Source: Salvia splendens (Eukaryota > Streptophyta > Magnoliopsida > Lamiales > Lamiaceae). Taken from it: a DNA stretch of 64,000 bases. The stretch lies in assembly GCF_004379255.2 (NCBI RefSeq), contig NC_056036.1:38020076-38084075 (forward strand), written 5' to 3'. Below are positions 35,925 to 46,877 of the stretch, one piece after another. Under the pieces are notes generated by a model. The model worked only from the letters and a program-made list of their open reading frames with translations, ran no database searches and was not told where the DNA came from. A program made the translations under genes and the position numbers. Each line of letters begins with the position of its first letter. Positions within the stretch are counted from its first letter, which is position 1.

Positions 35925-36655
35925 AAACAAATAAAAAGCTAAAATAGAGAGGAGACAACTTATATAGTTGAGTTGCATTCTTTTTTTAATTGTTCTTTGT
36001 AATTATGTTATTTTTGTACGATGAAAATATTCCAACAATTTAATCTCTTAACTTTGTCTTTATTTATTTTTATTTTTATTTTTTATTCATTTCATTTGAT
36101 TTCCTAGTTTTATTTAGGTTCAAGGTTAAGGGTTAGGGTTAGCTTGTGAGTAAATTAAGAATGAAAAGGAGCAGTAAGAGAGAGAGCGGCACGTGGAGAG
36201 GGACACAGTGGCGGTTAGGTTGTGTCAGCCACACTACACTACTCCTTTCACTCTCTATTTTGTCGTTTCTCTTTTCTCCCAACAAAATGAAAATAATGGT
36301 GTCCAGGCTGGCCTCGGTCAAACCTCGACTTATATTAACTTCCAAAACGGTCGGTGATTTGACACCCCTTCCTCTTTTTTTATTCATCATCAATGTTTCA
36401 CAAAACGTGGTCAGGTAGGTTCCGACGACTCCTCCGCTAACTGACGCGTGTCCTCTCCCAGCTGTTACTACCTTTCCCCTTCAACCGCCCTTCTATACTC
36501 TCTTTCTCTATATAACATTAACAACATCCTCTAATCATTCTTTGTATTTATATTTCAGTCTTCTAATCACCATCACTCTTACCTACTACCATCATATCGG
36601 ACTATTTTAATCTTCCCATTTATTTCCAGGATAATCGTCTTTCCAAACTAAAAAA
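35925..36655. other. Distal upstream region of the MYB gene
   Basis: Contains a short telomere-like GGGTTAGGGTTAG at about 36127-36140 and no supported ORF. The open frames at 36139-36418 overlap on opposite strands and lack domain signatures. Confidence 0.4.
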
Positions 36656-36657
36656 TA

Positions 36658-36836
36658 CTCCCTCCGTCCCGCACTACTTGCACCTTTCCTTTTGGGCACG
36701 GAGATTAAGGAATTAGTGATAGAAAAAGTCAACAATTACGGCTGTAGGTATAAATTGTTACTAAAAATGGAAAGAGTGCAAATAACTTGGGACGCCCAGA
36801 AAGGAAATAAGTGCAAGTAGTGCGGGACGGAGGGAG
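36658..36836. mobile_element. Stowaway MITE in MYB upstream region (179 bp)
   Basis: Near-perfect terminal inverted repeats beginning CTCCCTCCGTCCCGCACTAC, TA on both sides, with a strong hairpin. It lies about 0.7 kb upstream of the MYB start codon. Confidence 0.92.
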
Positions 36837-37371
36837 TAGTACGATGTCAGATAATAATATGTCGAAAAATGTACTATAAATAATCAGAAAATGTTTTAAA
36901 AAAAATCATGTCTCTTAATCTCCACTGTAATTAATAAATCAAATTAAATAGTTCACTGCCCCCAAAAATAGTCATATTTGTATTTTAATTTGTTTAACAC
37001 AATTAATTCTCTTTTATTTTGAGAAAAAATTTCAACACATACTACTACTACTACATTATTAATGATATAATTAATTTTTCTAAAACTCATGTTAATTTAA
37101 AAATATCGAATTATAAGAAAGTAAAATGATAAGTACAAAACACTAAATCCGATGCACACACGAGCCGCGTCTCGTCGCCGGATTGTTTTTAATAATTCAA
37201 ATTCCATAAATCAAGGTTTTCTTTGGCGTTTATCTTTTTTAAATATGGTTTAACGGCGGTTAACATTATCTCATTAAAAGGTAAAAAAAAAAAAGAGTGA
37301 TAACAATAATTAATACTAGAACAAATATTTAATCTATCCCACGCGTCATCCCTATCTTCCTTTCCCCTCAC

Positions 37372-37379
37372 TATAAATA
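37372..37379 (+). promoter_or_regulatory. TATA box of the MYB gene
   Basis: TATAAATA follows a CT-rich tract and lies 153 bases before the ATG at 37525, giving a leader of about 120 bases. Confidence 0.65.
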
Positions 37380-37524
37380 CCATTTCTCGTTTCACTTCCA
37401 TCATGACATAAGCGAGGCTTTGCCTCTGTTACACTCTCCTCACACACAATATAACCGTATCTCTATTCTCAAATCTGTATCTACATCTTCAATTTTTGGG
37501 GATATTCAAATACAGAGAAGAGAA

Positions 37525-38214
37525 ATGGATCGGATCAAAGGCCCTTGGAGCCCCGAGGAGGACGATCTGCTGCAGAGACTGGTGGAGAAGCACGGCGCCA
37601 GAAATTGGTCGCTGATCAGTAAATCAATCCCCGGAAGATCGGGGAAATCGTGCCGGCTGCGGTGGTGCAACCAGCTCTCGCCGCAGGTGGAGCACCGCGC
37701 CTTCACGGCGGAGGAGGACGACACCATAATCAAGGCGCACGCTAAATTCGGGAACAAATGGGCGACCATAGCCCGATTCCTCTCGGGTCGGACCGACAAC
37801 GCCATCAAAAACCACTGGAACTCGACGCTCAAGCGCAAGTGCTTCTCCATGCCGGAGGAGCTCGCTGAATTCGACCCGGAGGCTCAACACCGCCATAAGC
37901 GATCCGCAAGCTCCGGCCCGATCTGCTCCGGATTCTGCTTCAACCCGGGCAGTCCGTCCGGGTCGGACGATTCGGGTCATTCCACTCACCATGTGTACCG
38001 GCCCGTGGCCCGACCCGCACATATCGTAACCTCTCTCAGCCTATCCTTGCCCGGAACCGATCCCGTACCTGAACCGGTGGCGGATCCGGTTAGTCAGGTT
38101 CAATCGGCGGTGGAGAAGCAGTTTTTCAGCGCGGAATTTCTGGGGGTGATGCAGGAGATTGTGAGGAAGGAGGTGAGGAATTACATGGCGGGGATGGAGA
38201 TGGGGCAGAAGTGA
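37525..38214 (+). CDS. MYB44-like: R2R3-MYB transcription factor, subgroup 22 (MYB44/70/73/77-like)
   Basis: Intronless, 229 residues. The start is placed at MDRIKGPW; an upstream in-frame ATG at 37420 would add 35 residues not typical of the family. The R2 repeat (residues 5-53) has Trp8, Trp28 and Trp47. R3 (57-106) has Phe60 in place of the first Trp, then Trp79 and Trp98, as usual. Subgroup 22 motifs are present: SPSGSD at 143-148, an LSLSL EAR-type repression motif at 171-175, and a C-terminal [19 protein letters not shown] at 204-221. Known members are stress- and ABA-responsive nuclear regulators that repress or tune ABA, jasmonate and auxin responses; that role is inherited from the family. 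Lack of introns is usual for this subgroup. No lesion was seen. Confidence 0.95.
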   Translation: MDRIKGPWSPEEDDLLQRLVEKHGARNWSLISKSIPGRSGKSCRLRWCNQLSPQVEHRAFTAEEDDTIIKAHAKFGNKWATIARFLSGRTDNAIKNHWNSTLKRKCFSMPEELAEFDPEAQHRHKRSASSGPICSGFCFNPGSPSGSDDSGHSTHHVYRPVARPAHIVTSLSLSLPGTDPVPEPVADPVSQVQSAVEKQFFSAEFLGVMQEIVRKEVRNYMAGMEMGQK

Positions 38215-39166
38215 TGCGATGGTTAATGGCGTGATTAAGCGGATGGGGATGAGCAATGTTGATTGATTTGAATCGGAAAGGAGGGAAAATGTTGTTAATT
38301 TCGATGTTTTTAGGTTTTTAATAAATTGGGGATAAATGTACAGATGATGAGGGAAGAAAGAATGAAAATCAAAGAAAAAGAGTAGCCTTGAACGTGATGG
38401 CCTTTTTCATGTTTTCCTTGATGATCTTCCTTAATTAGTTAATTAACTCGATAATTGTGTTAACTTTATTATCCATATTTTGAATTCGATCCCTTTGCTC
38501 AGCTCTGCTTCCCAGGTTACACCTCATTTATCAATCGCAGTGTTACACCTTCTACCAAACCAGGTTGTTCTTGAAGAACTTCTCCATATCCGGTTTCAGA
38601 GTATATTTGTGTGGTTCAATCCACCTTTCCATTTGACCTCTACGCCAAACTTCGAGATTTGTGCATTATCCCTTTCGAAGTAGGCTTGGAGCATATATCA
38701 AGTAGTAAACAAACATTACTACGGTTTGCAACAACCCAACTTTCAAAGATTTTGAAAATCCTTTTTGTATCATCCGTCAAATAAGTTATGTGGATTTAGT
38801 TATCTAAGAGTTGGATCAACTCAATACCTCGGGGAGTAGAAGATGGACCGATTCTAAGACTTCAGATATAACCTTTCAATTGTCTTTTTATTCTTTGAGA
38901 TCCATTAGAAATGCAATTGAAAGGGAAATATGTTAGTAGAACAAAGACGAAGAATTAAATAAGTGTAGATGAATGTGCGCTAAGTATGTAAATTCATAGG
39001 GAAAAGAGAATTTAGAAATTAAAAATCAAACTAGTCCTAAAGTTGTTAGCCAGAGAATTTTTGAATAATTTTAATATAATATATTTAAAAAATTTAAAAT
39101 AAATAATCGCCATATTGCGGTGGCGGTGTGTGCGTTGTACTATGTTGCAGTGTCATGCTTTGGCTC
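38215..39166. other. MYB 3' UTR and spacer
   Basis: The first 200 bases are likely 3' UTR. The remainder, 38460-39110, is less AT-rich in part but has no recognisable product on either strand. Confidence 0.4.
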
Positions 39167-39169
39167 TAA

Positions 39170-40664
39170 GAGTATCCGCATGGTTCTCTCCGTCCGTGCC
39201 GCTGGCGAGGCAACACCGTGTCCACTGCTGTGCTCTTGACGCTGGCACGGCGCTGCTTGATGCATCGAGCACGTCCGTGCCACTGAGCAGACGACGTGGC
39301 GCGTTTCTATTCGCCAACGGATTAGCCGTTGGATTTTCTATTTTTTTTAAACCGAAAATAATACCAAAAATTATAAAAAAATCGGATTCCCAAAAATATT
39401 GCCGTTTTATTACCATTTTTTTGAATTTTTTTAAAATTATTTTAATCCCAAAATCGTCTATAAATACATACATTCATCATCCATTTTTCACATCAAATTA
39501 TCTTTCACTCATATTTTTTCATACAACTCATCTACATCTTCCTATCTCACTCAAACCCTCTCTAAAAATTCAAAAATGGATTTCACCGATATTATTGTGG
39601 AAGCGGAACGCGAAGAACAAGAATACTATGAACAATATCATGCCGCATGTGAAGCCTATGTCGCCGCCGCTACCCCCCCTCCTCCTCGACCAACTAGATC
39701 AAATTGTCGCTACATCCCTCGTGACTGGGAGGGAGCCAACGAAAGGCTCGTTGCCGACTATTTTTCCGACCAGCCGCGATTTTCAGAAGATTACTTTCGG
39801 TGCCATTTTCGCATGTCAAAACGGTTGTTTATGCGTATTGTCAACACATTGTCCGCCCGTGCTGAATACTTTCAATCAGGTTGAGACGCAATCGGTCGGC
39901 AAAGTCTCTCGGTGTTGTAGAACTGTACTTGTGCCCTCCGACAACTTGCTACTGGGCAAACGGCTGACTTCTTCAACTAGTATTTGCATGTGGGTGACCC
40001 ACCACCGAAGATTGTCAACGGTTGCTTCATCTTCACGAAATAGTCCACGCTTTTCCCAGTATGCTTGGCAGCATTGACTGCATGCATTGGAAGTGGAAGA
40101 ATTGCCCGAATGCTTGGAGGGAGCATAGAAGAATATTTGCATTGTTCATTTTTCCCATTCCGTATTTTTAATCAAATTACCCTAAATTCGGGGGTACTTC
40201 ATATTTAACTAGAAAGGAAGCCATCGAGTCTTTTAACATGACACCAATTGTGCATTAGTTTCAATGGTTTCGTCTCTAAACTGTTCGAGAAGTTCCACAC
40301 AGCACAATATTAATTCGCCACAAATGGAAGAAATTACGAGTGAGAGAAAGGAGAATATAGTGTAGATGTGTTAAAAATGATGTAGGTTAATAGGATTATT
40401 TCTAGAAGAGAAAATGAATAAAAAAATATACTCCATTGAAAAGGAAATATGGAGAAGATCATTGACCAACAGCTAGAAACCAATATTTAAATTTAATTTT
40501 TTAAAAATGATTTCAACTTAAAAAAAACAGGCTTTTAAAGCCCAGTCGCAGCACCTGCTGATTGGGCGAAGATTGGACGGGCCGTGGTGTGCTTTTACAC
40601 TCTAAGCACACCGTGCATGCACACACTCAGTGTAGTGCGTAAATGTTATGCATCGGTGTTGCTC
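39170..40664 (+). mobile_element. PIF/Harbinger element with transposase relic (about 1.5 kb)
   Basis: The left end is GAGTATCCGCA after TAA (39167-39169); the right end reads inward GAGCAACACCGATGC before TTA (40665-40667). Inverted repeats and duplication are imperfect. A 35-base stretch at 39248-39282 is identical to 46965-46999 in the ORF1-bearing element, so both belong to one subfamily. TATAAATA at 39459-39466 precedes the gene. Confidence 0.62.
39576..40150 (+). pseudogene. Harbinger transposase, N-terminal part plus fragments
   Basis: The frame from ATG 39576 gives 102 residues ending at 39884. It contains the acidic leader and the conserved region YFSDQPRFSEDYFRCHFRMSKRLFMRIVN, equivalent to the N-terminus of the transposase at 10790-12120. 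After a frame break at about 39880 come short pieces of the next conserved region (LQKCTVALRQL, YLHVGDPP) with stops, then a jump to ACIGSG. The DDE domain is lost. Confidence 0.75.
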
Positions 40665-40858
40665 TTAGGATGTGTGGGTGGGGAGAGAGGGGATATGTTG
40701 CAACACAAGCATATGATAGACAAGAGACGCAATCATTTAGAATAGAAGACAACAATTAGAGAGAGCTATACAACAAGGTGGTACATAAATAGCAAGGTGT
40801 GCATCTTTAGATCCCACATGCTTTCCTTACCAACAGCTATTACCTCTGACCACATTCT

Positions 40859-43800
40859 TCAATTTTCTTTGTCCTTCACTGCATTATCAATGCCATCCGC
40901 CTTCTCATAATTCGAGTCAAAGAACTCACGTTGATTGCTCTGGAGGAACCTGCTTTGCAACACAAACAATTCTAGTTTAAGTTGCAAACATAACCTAAAC
41001 AGGATGCGCTAAGAAGCACACTCATGCCAGCTGGAAGCATACATCAAGATTAAAATCTCCTACTGTTGGTCTTGATTCAAGAAACTACAAAAAATCTTCA
41101 GTTAGAAGGTTATGCAACAAACAACAAATCCTATGTGCATTTTTGCATTTATAAATTTAACACTAAACATGAAATAGAGCACAGATCTTTCAAAACTTAT
41201 CTCTTTAGCTCAATAACTATGAACCTATTTTCGAGGTCAATTAGACAAATATATTAAGGTCAGAGACCGAGGTTCGATCCCTACATCCTCCCACCCCCGA
41301 CTCATAGATATATAAAAATATAAACAGAGACAAAATCAAGTTATGACTGCAGGTTTGGTAGGGAAGAACAAGCTATTCCAAGCTTAAAATACAAGATCGT
41401 AAGACCTGAGGAATTCCAGCAATCTTTGCTGCAGCTCTGACAGTGTCTCCATTTCAATATGCACACATGAGAGCATCTCGGGTAGTTTAACTGTAGTGAG
41501 AAACATTGTTTATGTAAGAGCAACAAACCAAGAACAAAACTTTAGGGAAGTTTTCTTAAATCAGATTATCCAGATAAGTAGAGTCCAGTCTAACCAAAGA
41601 GTCTTAACAAATGTTCAGCTCCATATACACCCGAAGGAGAGACATTATTAGCAATCACTTCTTTGTACTGCTGTCGTTCTTCTTTGTAGAGGAGCATTGC
41701 AGGTAATGCTTTGTCAAAGTAACAGCGCAGTCCATCTACAATCTCTTTAACAGTCTCCACTATCCTTCACTCACCAAAATCACAAAAACTGTTAATTAAG
41801 AATCTACCTTGGCGTCACCAGAAACTAGTATTATTAGACTGCAAAACCACTTCATTTTATTCGAATATGATGTCCATAAACAGGAAGTTCGATGAAATTG
41901 ATGACAAGTGCAACATGTAATAGATGTCACTGATTTCAGAATATAAAGTTAATTAGAAAGAAAAATAATTGGGTGTGTATAGATTATAATAGCGAAAAAG
42001 CACAAATTACAACATAGATTAAGCGTACAAATCCCACACATGATATTGCAAAAAACAAGATATGGAATATGGGCTTACATGCCATCTTTCTTCACCTGGT
42101 AATCGAAATACTTGTTCAGTATCTCACATGCACTAGGATTGCGCGGAAGTTTGACTAGCTGCATAAAAGGGTTTACAGTTGAAAAGCATTTCCAACTGGC
42201 ACATATTAACTAGCATACAAGGAAACTATATATTCATAAAATAGATTCCATAATGTTTGCAGCACAATTTACCTGGCCAAGATGAGTTATAGACTCATGA
42301 TCGTCAACCAGTTGTTTCTTCAAAATAGATGGAATTTGGAGATTTACATGTTTTTCTGATGGAACAAAACTCTCTTCCTACCAAGCAAAACAACATACAA
42401 CTTCACTGAACCCTTCAACTAACTAAAACCAAAGGCTTTCTCCCTGAAACACAAAATTAACACTAACCAACTAGTTATCAAGTCGTATTATACATACAAC
42501 CAATTTGTACCTTTTTGACAATTTCAAGTTTCCGCTTCCTGCCTCTGACCCCTGTGATCGCATTGCAATCAAGATTTCAGCGCTGAGTTTGTAAACATAA
42601 TTTGGATTTGAAATTTCATTGTGCCAATGGAAAGGAGAAACCAACTTAACACACACATTTATGGGCCTTAGAAATAAGGTACAAATTGGTTACTCCTGGA
42701 TATAGAAAGGATAGACACAACAATCATATAATTCATTACTTCAACTGGAGTGAGCATGGAAGAAAGACTCTGAACTGCTTAACATGGAAGTTTCTGTAAG
42801 AGTTTAAAAGAAAATTTGGTTGATGATGACTTATAACTTTAAGGCCACCCTGCTTTAGTTGTCAATCAGTCGTTTCATTGGGAAGTTTAAATTGCTAATG
42901 ATCCACAAAATGACATGTGAAGCTAAATTCTTTAGTTGGAGAAAACATATACTACTGTATTAGGTGCTAGATTTGATGTCAAGGATATCAAATATGTTAA
43001 TTAAAACACAGATGTCGCAAGCAAATAATTATCCATTAGAAAGAGCGGCAACAAGCTAACCAGTAGAACTTTTAATTTTATCAAGTGATGGACGTCCAAG
43101 CTTCGTATTCTTCTCCAGAGAATGCTTTGCCTTTAGTTCCTCTTTCTTTTGAATATTCACCTCAGTATGTTTTAGCATGTCTTCGACACCCTTCCATTCA
43201 TCCCAACTGTAGTGTTGCAACGGAAAAGTTGAGTAACACCCACGAACTCCAATCAAGAGTCAATAGATTCAGAAAACAATACACAGACACTTGGAATATT
43301 GATCTAGAGAAATAGTAGTAACTTCCAAATACGCCGTGTTTTCCTCAAATGCATCAAGCTTCCATGAAAGCAAAGCATCGAAAGATTATCAGTACAGAGA
43401 CTAATTTGGAAGTATATGATAACTTGGACAGTCGGAAGTAAAATGCACTTATGATCGACACGAGTTTGCTGAAAAAGCCTGTGCTAATCGAGAGTGAAAA
43501 GCAATAATTCACCAAAAGGATAGTTTAATCAAACAAAAATCCCAAATTCCCGAACTTCACGAAATAAATTAATACTAGTCTTCAATGGATACATTAGTCG
43601 GAATCCAGAAAATTCAGGTCATCGGAATGTAACAGATTACGTGCACTCACGTTTTTTTCCATCCCTGGACAATTAAAACATAAGGAACACACAGTTAAAC
43701 CTTGCAAAATATTAGCCAATAAAACTACATGTTGATCATATATTGCAGCAACTGAATTGGCCAACTATAACTCATTTTTAGAGTGCAAAAGAAATAGCTA

Positions 43801-44281
43801 CACAGCTGAAGCAGAAATTAGACGAATATACTTACAGGATAATGAACATAATACCTCCATCCCCCAGAGCACGATTCAACTCTTTGCACCTTGTGAAGCA
43901 TAACGCACACAACACAAGGAATTAGGTAATCAATTACTGAAAATCATCCACTGAAGCAAATACAGTACTATATAGGAATCAAAGTTGAGTAGAAATCAAA
44001 TTGGGGATTAAAGCTCCAAAAAGTGTATTTGATGAATACTAAGAGACAATTAAAAGAAAAACCTTTCATTTGAATAATGTAGTTAGGGTTTTCAGTGAAG
44101 AAATGAAGAAGGATAATACCTTGGCGTCGTAGAGGCAGGGGCCGTGAAAAGCGAGGACGCGTTCACCTTCTTGGAAAGTGCTTGAATCAACGGCTTCGTC
44201 TCTCATCGGGCTATCGGTGACGCTGCTGGTGGTGCCACCTCCGTCGTCGCAGCCGCCGGAGATCGGCGTGGAGCTGCTCAT
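40859..44281 (-). CDS. MRG2-like: MRG family chromodomain protein (MRG1/MRG2-like)
   Basis: Ten exons can be joined, all at GT-AG sites: 44120-44281, 43836-43889, 43651-43664, 43061-43206, 42511-42551, 42273-42377, 42079-42158, 41595-41764, 41406-41490 and 40859-40949. Total is 948 bases, 315 residues plus stop, near the usual plant MRG size. Residues about 37-85 form the chromodomain (FQEGERVLAFHGPCLYDAKV, then GGWRYYVHYPGWKKTWDEW). A basic linker RGRKRKLE follows. The MRG domain runs from about 145 (VNLQIPSILKKQLVDDHE, LVKLPRNPSACEILNKYFDY, GLRCYFDKALPAMLLYKEERQQY, GAEHLLRLF) to the C-terminus (FLQSNQREFF). Plant MRG1/2 read H3K4me3/H3K36me3 and act with histone acetyltransferase partners in the nucleus, for example in flowering control. 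Exon 3 is only 14 bases. Retaining the last intron would give an in-frame stop at 41384-41386. Confidence 0.92.
41190..41290 (+). repeat. Possible SINE fragment in last MRG intron
   Basis: GAGGTTCGATCCC at about 41269-41281 matches a polymerase III box B. A weak box A-like TAGCTCAATAACTA lies about 65 bases before it. No target duplication was found. Confidence 0.3.
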
Positions 44282-44399
44282 TTTTTTTAATTATGTCACA
44301 ATAGGAGAGGACAGTATTTTGTGATTATATTTATGGAATGAATTAATTATTTATTTGTGTCGGATGGGCATCTGGAATGAGCACGATCAGCATAATCAA

Positions 44400-44438
<39 letters not shown>

Positions 44439-45037
44439 GTAGTAAATGATTTATATTATGGGTTTTGTAAAATTTTGATTACTTTTGTCCGTGAAAACAA
44501 CACGAAATGGATTTGTGTTATTGGGATTTTTTATGTGGGCAAATATGTATTTTTAGAACGTGTTAGGTTTAATGCAAACCATTTTCAAGGAGAATGGAGC
44601 GATCATGTATGTACATGATCGTATCTTTAGTTATCATATACACAGACCGAACCCTATTTAGGTTATGTTAATTTTCAATTGTTTGATTACCAATTTTTGA
44701 TCAAGTTACGCTTCTAAAATAACATTGATCCTGACAAATTATGTTATTATCCTTGATATATGCCGCTTCGGGTGTTTTTTGAAACATCAAACAAAGCTTC
44801 CCAAATGCATTCTAATCTGTGTGTAGGTTCATCGAGCAATCATTGTTCGTTACACCAACCATATGATTGACATGGATGTTTATTCTTTCGAATATACTGT
44901 AAAGATATAATTAAGATCATTTTTTTGAACAATTAGATGCAAAATACATATCATTGCAATAAAATACTTTCACAAAATATCTTCCGGAATCAGTGTTACT
45001 GTTACATATTGGTCGGCACGACCGCTGCAAAGCATCT
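44282..45037. other. Upstream region of the MRG gene
   Basis: Likely promoter on the minus strand, AT-rich. No clear TATA box was identified. Contains the ATT microsatellite listed separately. Confidence 0.4.
44401..44437 (+). repeat. (TTA)n microsatellite
   Basis: Twelve trinucleotide units about 120 bases upstream of the MRG start codon. Confidence 0.95.
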
Positions 45038-45045
45038 GACACAAC

Positions 45046-45626
45046 TAGGGGTGTGTCGATACGAGATATCGTATCGAAAATATCGATATGAAAGAATTTC
45101 ATATCGTTATCATATCGAAAGTTTCGATATATCGAACTTTATCGAAACTTTCGATAAGGATAATATCAATATCGATATCGTACCGAATACCTGTATATCG
45201 AAAATTATAATTTCAAAACTTAAAATTCACACAAAAATTAATAAAACTTCAACACAATAAAATTAATAGTGTTCTTATCTCCATAATCAAAATAAACACA
45301 ACCAAGTACAATTAAATGGATTTATATATATTTATAATTTTAAATTTTAATATGTATTGAATTTCAATATGTTTCGATATATACGATATATATCGTATAT
45401 TCGATATAAAACGATATATAAAAAATTTCGATATATATCGTATATTCGATATAAAATGATATATCGCTATATAAGAAAATTCATATCGTTATCGTATCGA
45501 AAACTTACGATACGGTATCGTATCGTATCGAAAATTACGATAAATCGAAAATTCGATAATTTTTTGATATTTTTCAATACGATACGAGCGATATATCATT
45601 TTTTTCGATATTTTCCCCCAACCCTA
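45046..45626. mobile_element. Non-autonomous hAT-type element (581 bp)
   Basis: 8-bp flanks GACACAAC (45038-45045) and AACACAAC (45627-45634), one mismatch. Ends TAGGGGTGTG and TAGGGTTGGG (inward). The interior is dominated by TATCGATA/CGATATATCG motifs in both orientations, parallel in design to 21871-22486 but with a different motif. Confidence 0.83.
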
Positions 45627-45634
45627 AACACAAC

Positions 45635-46874
45635 AAACAAAAACAAGGATGAGCTTTGTTGATCCAATTTCTCCGGCATTAGATGATTCACACTCATCAC
45701 ACACCAATTATAAAATCAATTTTTAATATCTTTACTATTTTAGCTTATAGTAGATCTTATAGCTTCAAATCAGTATTTCTAATGAATAATTACTTTAAAA
45801 TCCCTCTCTCGATAAACAAAACTTCATCGCCACAAAATTGTGAAGAAACAAACATATGCTGAATTTTAACAAATAGTACAATATACTTAAAACTCATATA
45901 GGATACCTAATTCTTCATGTTTGTAAGATTCTCAATAGATGATTAATGAAAAATAATTTAGTAGATTCAACCAACTTTTTTCAAATCAAATTCTAAATAT
46001 CTCATCAATAATTTATATTCATTGAATTTGCCTTTTCTACGAGCCTACAACACAAGAAATATTGGATTCGATCTCCCAATTCTCACATGTTAAAATTTGA
46101 ACTTCAATATTTCTTTGACGAAAAGAGAAGAAAAAAAAAATCAGTTCCCACTCGTCGTTGCCGCACTTATTGATCATTATACAACAAAAGAATAAATAAT
46201 TATGCAACTCGAAATTATAAAATAGTAAGTATAATAGTAAAATAGAACAAGTGTTTAGGGCACTCATATGATTGAATGGGATTAGTGGGGAATCCAAAAT
46301 ATAATTCTTAGATGGGGGCATAGTCATGAAATTAGTTTGTAGTCTAATGTGAACAAACGGGATAGGTAGACGAATTTTTTTACTCTAAGTAACTAATAAG
46401 GAAGTAGGAAAAAATTAGACCTTGTTGATACACAAAATTCACATGTCCTTACACGAAACCAAACAACAAAGCTTGTCTAAAAATAATGCTAGTTTATAAA
46501 ATCGAACAAAAGAACTCATCTCAAAATATACTTTATCATAACAAAGAACTCATTTATTCTTTAAACACCAAATCAGTTGGCAAAACTAGCTTCATTTACT
46601 AGGTTACTATGACCCTCTTAAAGGCCAATGTTCTTGTTGGTCATAGGCTCACATCCACGTTGGTCAAGATTGACTTCTTTTACCAGACTATGGGTTAACC
46701 TATCAAGAGATAATGCTCATTTGATTTATAAACCTTACATTTATTATATTATGAAATTGATTTGAGACACTATAATCCAACGTGCTCGGCGGATATGATC
46801 ACCTAACTCATCCTATTACAGTCAAATACGAGAATTTATCATAAAACTAGCCTATCAAGATAGAGAGAGTTCAT
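45635..46874. other. AT-rich spacer, nothing recognised
   Basis: No supported gene, repeat ends or RNA. Confidence 0.4.
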
Positions 46875-46877
46875 TTA

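Noticed and set aside
37420..37524. 35-residue N-terminal extension of the MYB protein
   Set aside because: Lies in the CT-rich leader just after the TATA box; family members start at MDRIKGPW.
38480..38683. 67-aa frame downstream of MYB
   Set aside because: No homology features and no splice or promoter support.
41266..41285. tRNA gene in MRG intron
   Set aside because: Only a box B-like match; no cloverleaf.
41384..41405. MRG protein ending directly after exon 9
   Set aside because: The spliced continuation at 40949 restores the conserved MRG C-terminus (FLQSNQREFF) and total length.
44355..44618. 87-aa frame with a poly-isoleucine run
   Set aside because: Product of the ATT microsatellite; no gene features.
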